Below, piece after piece: positions 6,507-9,900 of a stretch of 9,900 nt of DNA. The translations under genes were made by a program, and so were the position numbers. Numbering within the stretch: the first letter of the stretch is position 1; each line of letters starts with the position of its first letter. The stretch spans positions 1 through 9,900 of the forward strand of contig RFPZ01000048.1 of assembly GCA_009925905.1 (NCBI GenBank), in the 5' to 3' direction. The DNA is from Candidatus Aquidulcis frankliniae (GTDB lineage: Bacteria > Chloroflexota > Limnocylindria > Limnocylindrales > Limnocylindraceae). Below the pieces are notes generated by a model, which saw only the letters and a program-made list of their open reading frames with translations, was not told where the DNA came from and did no database searches.

Positions 6507-6512
6507 AGGGTA
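6507..6512 (-). promoter_or_regulatory. -10 element TACCCT for the HAD gene
   Basis: TACCCT on the minus strand lies 7 bp (TGCGCCT) before ATG 6499. It is identical to, and the exact inverted repeat of, the -10 of the divergent gene, 10 bp away. Confidence 0.6.
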
Positions 6513-6522
6513 GCGGGGCGCG

Positions 6523-6528
6523 TACCCT
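6523..6528 (+). promoter_or_regulatory. -10 element TACCCT for the FemAB-like gene
   Basis: TACCCT on the plus strand lies 6 bp (ACGCGC) before ATG 6535. A -35 for this promoter would fall at about 6500-6505, next to the HAD start codon, and no TTGACA-like sequence is there. Confidence 0.6.
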
Positions 6529-6534
6529 ACGCGC

Positions 6535-7605
6535 ATGAGTCCTGTTGTTCGAGAAGAGCCGAGCGCATGGGGGGCACGCCTTCGCGCCGCCGTCGCTGCT
6601 GGCGAACTTTCTGACCTCCCCTTCGTGCAGCAGCCTGCCTGGGCTGCATCAAAAGCGCTCACCGGCTGGGAGTCAGTTCGCCTCGTTGCGCAAGATGGGG
6701 CCGCATGGGCGGGTGCTCAGTTCCTGATTCAGCGGCTCCCCGCCGGACTTGGTCGCATCGCCTACGCGCCACGCGGACCAATAGTTGTTGCTGCGCACGC
6801 TGAGCAGGCTGCGGCGCTGCGCGCAGAACTGCTGCGCGGACTCTCTGAGCTGCGCAGCGACGGCGTTACGTTGGTACGCCTTGAACCGGGCGAGAGTGTG
6901 CTGCTCCCCGAAGATGCCGATCAAGTCAACCCTGCCGATGCGCTGAGCGCCAACCTTCGTGCGCCGTGGCTCGCTGCAGCAAACGCTGCACGTATGGCGC
7001 TGCACCGCGCTCGACCAGTACAGCCTTCGACCAGCCGACGCATTAATCTCTCGGCGGGCATGGAGACCGTACGTGCCGCCTGGCGCAGCAAGTGGCGACA
7101 GTACGCGAGGCACGCCACGGAGTCAGGCGTGACCGTACGCGCCGTTGGCGCCGACGGCGCCGATGCGCTCTACACCGCAATGACCTCAATCTCGGGGCGT
7201 ACCGGAGTGAAGACGCGCAGCAGCGCTGCATTCGCGCGCATCGTTAACGCATTTAATGGTGAGGCAGAAATTCTCATCGCCGAATCACCGTCGGGCGAAA
7301 CGCTCGGTGCTCTCCTTGTCATTACTACCCCAACAACAACGACTGAGCTTTTCGGCGGCGCGACGAATACTGGGAACGAGCTCCGGGCACCCTATGCGCT
7401 AAAGGTTGCAGCAATCGAGCGTGCCGTAGCGCGAGGCAGCGCCACGTACGACATGTGGGGAATCTCGACGTCGGGGATCGCGCACTTCAAGGCTGGTTGG
7501 GGCGGTTCGCCGGTTGTCTACCCTGGCGCGCTTGATGTCGACCTTGATCAAATTCGTGGACCGCTCGTGCGCCTCGCGTTGCGGCTGCGCGGATTCGGCG
7601 CTTAA
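6535..7605 (+). CDS. FemAB/FemX-family peptidoglycan aminoacyltransferase
   Basis: The 356-residue product fits the usual length of FemXAB proteins, which use aminoacyl-tRNA to add amino acids to the lipid II stem peptide in the cytoplasm. Family features visible in order are RIAYAPRGPIVV (74-85), the middle stretch WRSKWRQYARHATESGVTVR (183-202) typical of the helix joining the two GNAT-like domains, LFGGATNTGNELRAPYALK (272-290), AIERAVARGSATYDMWGI (293-310) and the C-terminal HFKAGWGGSPVVYPGALD (317-334). No transmembrane segment is present. The amino acid added and its site cannot be deduced. Such proteins support a monoderm cell wall with interpeptide bridges, although related proteins also occur in exopolysaccharide loci. 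It stands alone on this strand, divergent from the HAD gene. Its stop overlaps that of the convergent membrane-protein gene. Confidence 0.9.
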   Translation: MSPVVREEPSAWGARLRAAVAAGELSDLPFVQQPAWAASKALTGWESVRLVAQDGAAWAGAQFLIQRLPAGLGRIAYAPRGPIVVAAHAEQAAALRAELLRGLSELRSDGVTLVRLEPGESVLLPEDADQVNPADALSANLRAPWLAAANAARMALHRARPVQPSTSRRINLSAGMETVRAAWRSKWRQYARHATESGVTVRAVGADGADALYTAMTSISGRTGVKTRSSAAFARIVNAFNGEAEILIAESPSGETLGALLVITTPTTTTELFGGATNTGNELRAPYALKVAAIERAVARGSATYDMWGISTSGIAHFKAGWGGSPVVYPGALDVDLDQIRGPLVRLALRLRGFGA

Positions 7606-7611
7606 GCCGAA
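7594..7611. terminator. Hairpin spanning both stop codons (possible bidirectional terminator)
   Basis: TTCGGC (7594-7599) pairs with GCCGAA (7606-7611) around the 6-nt loop GCTTAA, which itself contains the TTAA shared by the two stop codons. The dyad is symmetric for both converging transcripts. There is no T-tract on either side, so termination is plausible but not shown. Confidence 0.4.
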
Positions 7612-8153
7612 GGGCGAATCGTTCGGCTCGCCACCAGGGTGAGCAAGCCATTGGCCAGCACCAGCCCCCAAATCAGCTGCGGTGCTCCCGTCACGAGAAG
7701 GCCAAAGGCTCCGATAGCGCTGAGGGCTACCCCGAAAAGGAGCACTGCGCGGCTTGAGCGTCGCGACCAAAGAGCGCGTGCAACCCAGAGCGGCGCGGCC
7801 CCTGCCAGCCCCAGCGCAACTGCAGCAACCATCAAAACAGCAAGGATTTGCCGAACCCATGCGCCAAATTCCGGCAAGTTGTTCTGATCGGCCAGAGTGG
7901 TGAGGATGACGGCGATATCAATTTGGAACGTTTCAAAGAGTGCTGCGACATCAGCTCCGAGCTCCGCAGTGATCTGTGCGCCAAGCGAGACCCAAGTCTG
8001 ATCCGCAACATCGAGGGTAACAACGGCGATTGCGACAAGACCTACGAGCCCCGCAGCAATCAGCACGACCCCCAACAGTCCGTTGCTGATCGTTGCGGCA
8101 ATCTGCGCGATCCCGCGGGGGGTTGCTTTGGGCGCATCCAGCATGTAACTCAC
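7602..8153 (-). CDS. Four-helix membrane protein, function unknown
   Basis: From GTG 8153 the product is 183 residues. A likely helix at about 22-48 is followed by an amphipathic, acidic stretch (49-100) without arginine or lysine, probably outside the membrane. Three further helices lie at about 102-125, 135-156 and 160-178, with the basic turn ALWSRRSSR (126-134) probably cytoplasmic. No family or catalytic motif is recognised. GTG 8153 overlaps the stop of the phosphoribosyltransferase gene as GTGA, and a G-rich ribosome site (8164-8157) lies just upstream. ATG 8144 is the alternative start. The overlap implies translational coupling and that it is the last gene of the PLP-enzyme operon. 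Confidence 0.78.
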   Translation of the reverse strand: MSYMLDAPKATPRGIAQIAATISNGLLGVVLIAAGLVGLVAIAVVTLDVADQTWVSLGAQITAELGADVAALFETFQIDIAVILTTLADQNNLPEFGAWVRQILAVLMVAAVALGLAGAAPLWVARALWSRRSSRAVLLFGVALSAIGAFGLLVTGAPQLIWGLVLANGLLTLVASRTIRPSA

Positions 8154-8620
8154 TCGCCCCCCTTATACGGATAAGTGATCCAGCCATCCGCGAGCGCCGC
8201 AAAGAAGTCGGGGGCGCCAGGGACCTCGCTCTTGTCTGGCTTGAAATGAACGACCGCGGTGCGTACATGCGCGCCTGAAGATCGAGCACGCTCCGCTACG
8301 AGTGCGAGCGTGCGGCCACTCTCCCAGACTTCATCGACGATGAGGACCGATCGCTCTTTGAGTGATTCATCCGATGGCATGCGCGCAATGGTCGGCGCTG
8401 GTCGTCGACCGGCGGCATCATAGTGTTCGGCTACCGCGATCAGGAGATCGCGAATGCCAAGCCGATAAGCGAGCATCGCTCCAGGCACGAGACCACCGCG
8501 GCTGATTGCGAGGATCGCATCAGGATGCTGATCAGCGGGGAGCGCCCCTATCTGCCGCGCGAGCGCCTCGACATGTTCGTTCAGCTCCTCCCAAGTCAGG
8601 ACGAGCGTTTCGGTGGCCAC
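8150..8620 (-). CDS. Phosphoribosyltransferase, predicted purine (Hpt1/Gpt-like) type
   Basis: From GTG 8620 the product is 156 residues of type I phosphoribosyltransferase fold. ILAISRGGLVPGAMLAYRLG (36-55) is the strand-loop preceding the flexible hood. VLIVDEVWESGRTL (92-105) is the PRPP-binding motif, with the acidic pair D96-E97 and the phosphate-binding S101-G-R-T. The C-terminal VVHFKPDKSEVP and DGWITYPY match the small predicted hypoxanthine/xanthine-guanine-type group (COG2236-like), which would transfer phosphoribose from PRPP to a purine base in salvage. The base used is not readable. The frame is open upstream to an ATG at 8680, but that start overlaps the PLP gene by 59 nt. GTG 8620 leaves a 1-nt gap and begins where family similarity begins. 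The stop overlaps the next start as GTGA. Confidence 0.88.
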   Translation of the reverse strand: MATETLVLTWEELNEHVEALARQIGALPADQHPDAILAISRGGLVPGAMLAYRLGIRDLLIAVAEHYDAAGRRPAPTIARMPSDESLKERSVLIVDEVWESGRTLALVAERARSSGAHVRTAVVHFKPDKSEVPGAPDFFAALADGWITYPYKGGE

Positions 8621-8621
8621 C

Positions 8622-9806
8622 TCAGCGAACGTGATCGAGCGCCTGGCTGAAGTCGGCGATGATGTCGTCCACTGATTCAATGCCGACGCTAATACGGAAG
8701 ATGCCGCCGCGCTTTGGCATTGGGTAGACCAGCGTGTCGACCTCGCCGAGGCTCACGCCAACCCCGCACATTTGTACGTGGTCGGCGAACGCGCGCATCG
8801 CATCAAGCGGATCAACACCTTCGACTGCGCGTGGCTTGAAGGAAAGCATGCCGCCCCATCCGTTCTTCAGGAGTTGATCGGCGACCGCTCGGTCCGGATG
8901 CGAGGCGAGGCTCGGGTGGCGGACCCACTCGACCTTCTCGTGACCCTCGAGGAAGGCAGCGACTGCGGAGCCGTTCTCTGATGCGCGCTCCATGCGCAGT
9001 GGCAGGGTGCGTGCGCCGCGCGCGATCAACCAGGAGTTAAATGGCGAGGCCGCGCCGCCAAGGAGGTCGGTCTGTCGACGAATTGGATCCACGAGCACCT
9101 TGGAGCCAGCGGCAATGCCGCCGAGCGCATCCCCGTGACCCGAGACCCACTTGGTTGTGGTCTGCAACACCAGGTCCGCACCATGTTCAAGTGGTCGAAG
9201 CAGGACGGGGCTCAAGAAGGTGTTGTCGACGACGAGGAGTGCGCCGGCTGCGTGGGCAATCTTCGCGATCGCTGGAATGTCAGTGATGCGCATCCATGGG
9301 TTGGAGAGCCCCTCGCAGAAGACGATCTTTGTATTCGGTCTCATCGCTGCCTGTACCGCCGCATGGTCGGTAATTGGCACCGGCGTCACCTCGATGCCAC
9401 GTGATGGGAAGTCTTCGGCGAAGAGGATCTGACTGATGATGAAGAGGTCGTCGGCGACGATCAGGTGGTCACCCGACTTGAGGTGGGCGAGGAGCCCCGC
9501 GGCAATCGCTGACATCCCTGACGCCGAAGCGACGGCACTCTCGGCTCCTTCGAGTGCGGCGAGCTTCTCTTCAAGCGCCGCGGTGGTGGGATTATTGGTG
9601 CGTGTGTAGAAGTAGGTGTCTGGCTTCCAGGCGAGCGCTCCGTCGACCGCGGCCTCCTTCTCGTCTGCCGTCTCAAAGGTGAAGGTTGCCGTCTGATAGA
9701 TCGGTAGATTGTGGGCACGAGTCGTGGGGTCAGCGCTCTCACCGGCGTGGACCGCCAGGGTGTCGAGCGATGCGTTCTTGAGGGGCTTCTTGCCGTCTTT
9801 CGCCAT
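8622..9806 (-). CDS. Cys/Met-metabolism PLP-dependent enzyme (cystathionine gamma-synthase / gamma-lyase type)
   Basis: The 394-residue product has the usual family length. Motifs in order are YFYTRTNNPTTAALE (65-79, with Y67 and R69 that contact the PLP phosphate of the partner subunit), SASGMSAI (94-101), the PLP-pyridine Asp D194 in VVDNTFLSP, the Schiff-base lysine K219 in TTTKWVSGHGDALGG, SLGEVDTL (352-359) and the carboxylate-binding R371 in FRISVGIE. The family makes or cleaves cystathionine, homocysteine or methionine. Which reaction applies is not settled, because the usual LYGGT segment carrying the ring-stacking active-site tyrosine reads LFIIS (121-125). Start: the frame stays open into the tRNA, but ATG 9806 begins the normal N-terminus and has TACACT 6 bp upstream. 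It leads an operon with the phosphoribosyltransferase 1 bp downstream. Confidence 0.9.
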   Translation of the reverse strand: MAKDGKKPLKNASLDTLAVHAGESADPTTRAHNLPIYQTATFTFETADEKEAAVDGALAWKPDTYFYTRTNNPTTAALEEKLAALEGAESAVASASGMSAIAAGLLAHLKSGDHLIVADDLFIISQILFAEDFPSRGIEVTPVPITDHAAVQAAMRPNTKIVFCEGLSNPWMRITDIPAIAKIAHAAGALLVVDNTFLSPVLLRPLEHGADLVLQTTTKWVSGHGDALGGIAAGSKVLVDPIRRQTDLLGGAASPFNSWLIARGARTLPLRMERASENGSAVAAFLEGHEKVEWVRHPSLASHPDRAVADQLLKNGWGGMLSFKPRAVEGVDPLDAMRAFADHVQMCGVGVSLGEVDTLVYPMPKRGGIFRISVGIESVDDIIADFSQALDHVR

Positions 9807-9812
9807 GGCGAG

Positions 9813-9818
9813 AGTGTA
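9813..9818 (-). promoter_or_regulatory. -10 element TACACT for the PLP-enzyme operon
   Basis: TACACT on the minus strand lies 6 bp (CTCGCC) before ATG 9806, and its upstream edge is 5 bp from the encoded CCA end of tRNA-Gly. The -35 region would fall inside the T arm/acceptor stem of the tRNA gene. No Shine-Dalgarno precedes the ATG. Confidence 0.55.
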
Positions 9819-9823
9819 GGGGC

Positions 9824-9899
9824 TGGAGCGGGAGACGAGGTTCGAACTCGCGACCTTCTGCTTGGGAAGCAGACGCTCTACCAACTGAGCTACTCCCGC
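9824..9899 (-). tRNA. tRNA-Gly (anticodon CCC), CCA encoded
   Basis: A full cloverleaf folds on the minus strand. Acceptor GCGGGAG pairs with CTCCCGC over 7 bp. The D arm is GCTC-AGTTGGTA-GAGC. The anticodon arm TCTGC-TTCCCAA-GCAGA has anticodon CCC at 9866-9864. The variable loop is AGGTC, and the T arm GCGAG-TTCGAAC-CTCGT has one G-U pair. The discriminator is U73 (9827), followed by a templated CCA (9826-9824). CCC reads the GGG glycine codon. The mature 5' end is one base from the window edge, so its promoter is not visible. Confidence 0.96.
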
Positions 9900-9900
9900 G

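Noticed and set aside
8621..8680. N-terminal extension of the phosphoribosyltransferase to ATG 8680
   Set aside because: The added residues are the PLP gene's C-terminal codons read in another frame, and they resemble no part of the phosphoribosyltransferase fold. GTG 8620 leaves a 1-nt gap.
9807..9884. N-terminal extension of the PLP enzyme to ATG 9884
   Set aside because: It would translate most of tRNA-Gly (anticodon arm, T arm and 3' end). The family N-terminus starts after ATG 9806, which has a well-placed -10.
1..9900. Search for mobile elements, CRISPR arrays, toxin-antitoxin or defence loci
   Set aside because: I found no transposase, integrase, regularly spaced repeats, phage genes or paired small toxin/antitoxin ORFs. 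The segment reads as core chromosome.

Overview
The window is a very compact, GC-rich bacterial chromosome segment. About 98% of it is protein-coding or tRNA, and the longest spacer between genes is 71 bp. The gene set is mostly housekeeping: a partial GH13 alpha-amylase-type protein, a broken archaeal/bacterial-type glycogen debranching enzyme, the transcript-cleavage factor GreA, a glutaredoxin-like protein, a HAD phosphatase, a FemAB-type peptidoglycan aminoacyltransferase, a phosphoribosyltransferase, a Cys/Met-metabolism PLP enzyme, tRNA-Gly(CCC) and four uncharacterised membrane proteins. The GH13 and debranching sequences resemble those I know from Chloroflexota. With the FemAB protein (typical of monoderm Chloroflexota and Actinomycetota) and the minimal spacers, this suggests a streamlined Chloroflexota or related monoderm. 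That assignment is an inference and not firm.

Layout, left to right. Positions 1-791 (-) hold the N-terminal part of a GH13 protein that runs off the left edge, preceded by a possible 10-codon leader ORF (820-788). Positions 863-1678 (+) encode a membrane protein of unknown function. Positions 3623-1675 (-) are a debranching enzyme split by a frameshift, apparently with about 50-60 codons lost at the junction near 2290. It lies downstream of greA (4115-3645, -) and a small membrane protein (4518-4126, -). Positions 4576-5825 (+) are a two-gene operon: a polytopic membrane protein and a glutaredoxin-like protein. A HAD phosphatase (6499-5822, -) and a FemAB-like gene (6535-7605, +) diverge from a 35-bp spacer. 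On the right, a minus-strand run reads tRNA-Gly, PLP enzyme, phosphoribosyltransferase, membrane protein (9899 down to 7602).

The most striking signal is in how genes start and stop. Every gene that leads a transcription unit, plus greA and the small leader ORF, has a hexamer TANNCT (one variant, CATACT) ending exactly 6 or 7 bp before its ATG. This places the transcription start on the A of the start codon, so these transcripts look leaderless. Genes inside operons instead have Shine-Dalgarno sequences or 1-4 bp stop/start contacts. All three convergent gene pairs share their stop codons inside a palindromic tetramer (CTAG, CTAG, TTAA), each beside a short hairpin.

I see no mobile element, CRISPR array, prophage or defence system. 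The interest lies in the promoter architecture, the possible leaderless leader peptide, the mirror-symmetric divergent promoter and the debranching-enzyme lesion.
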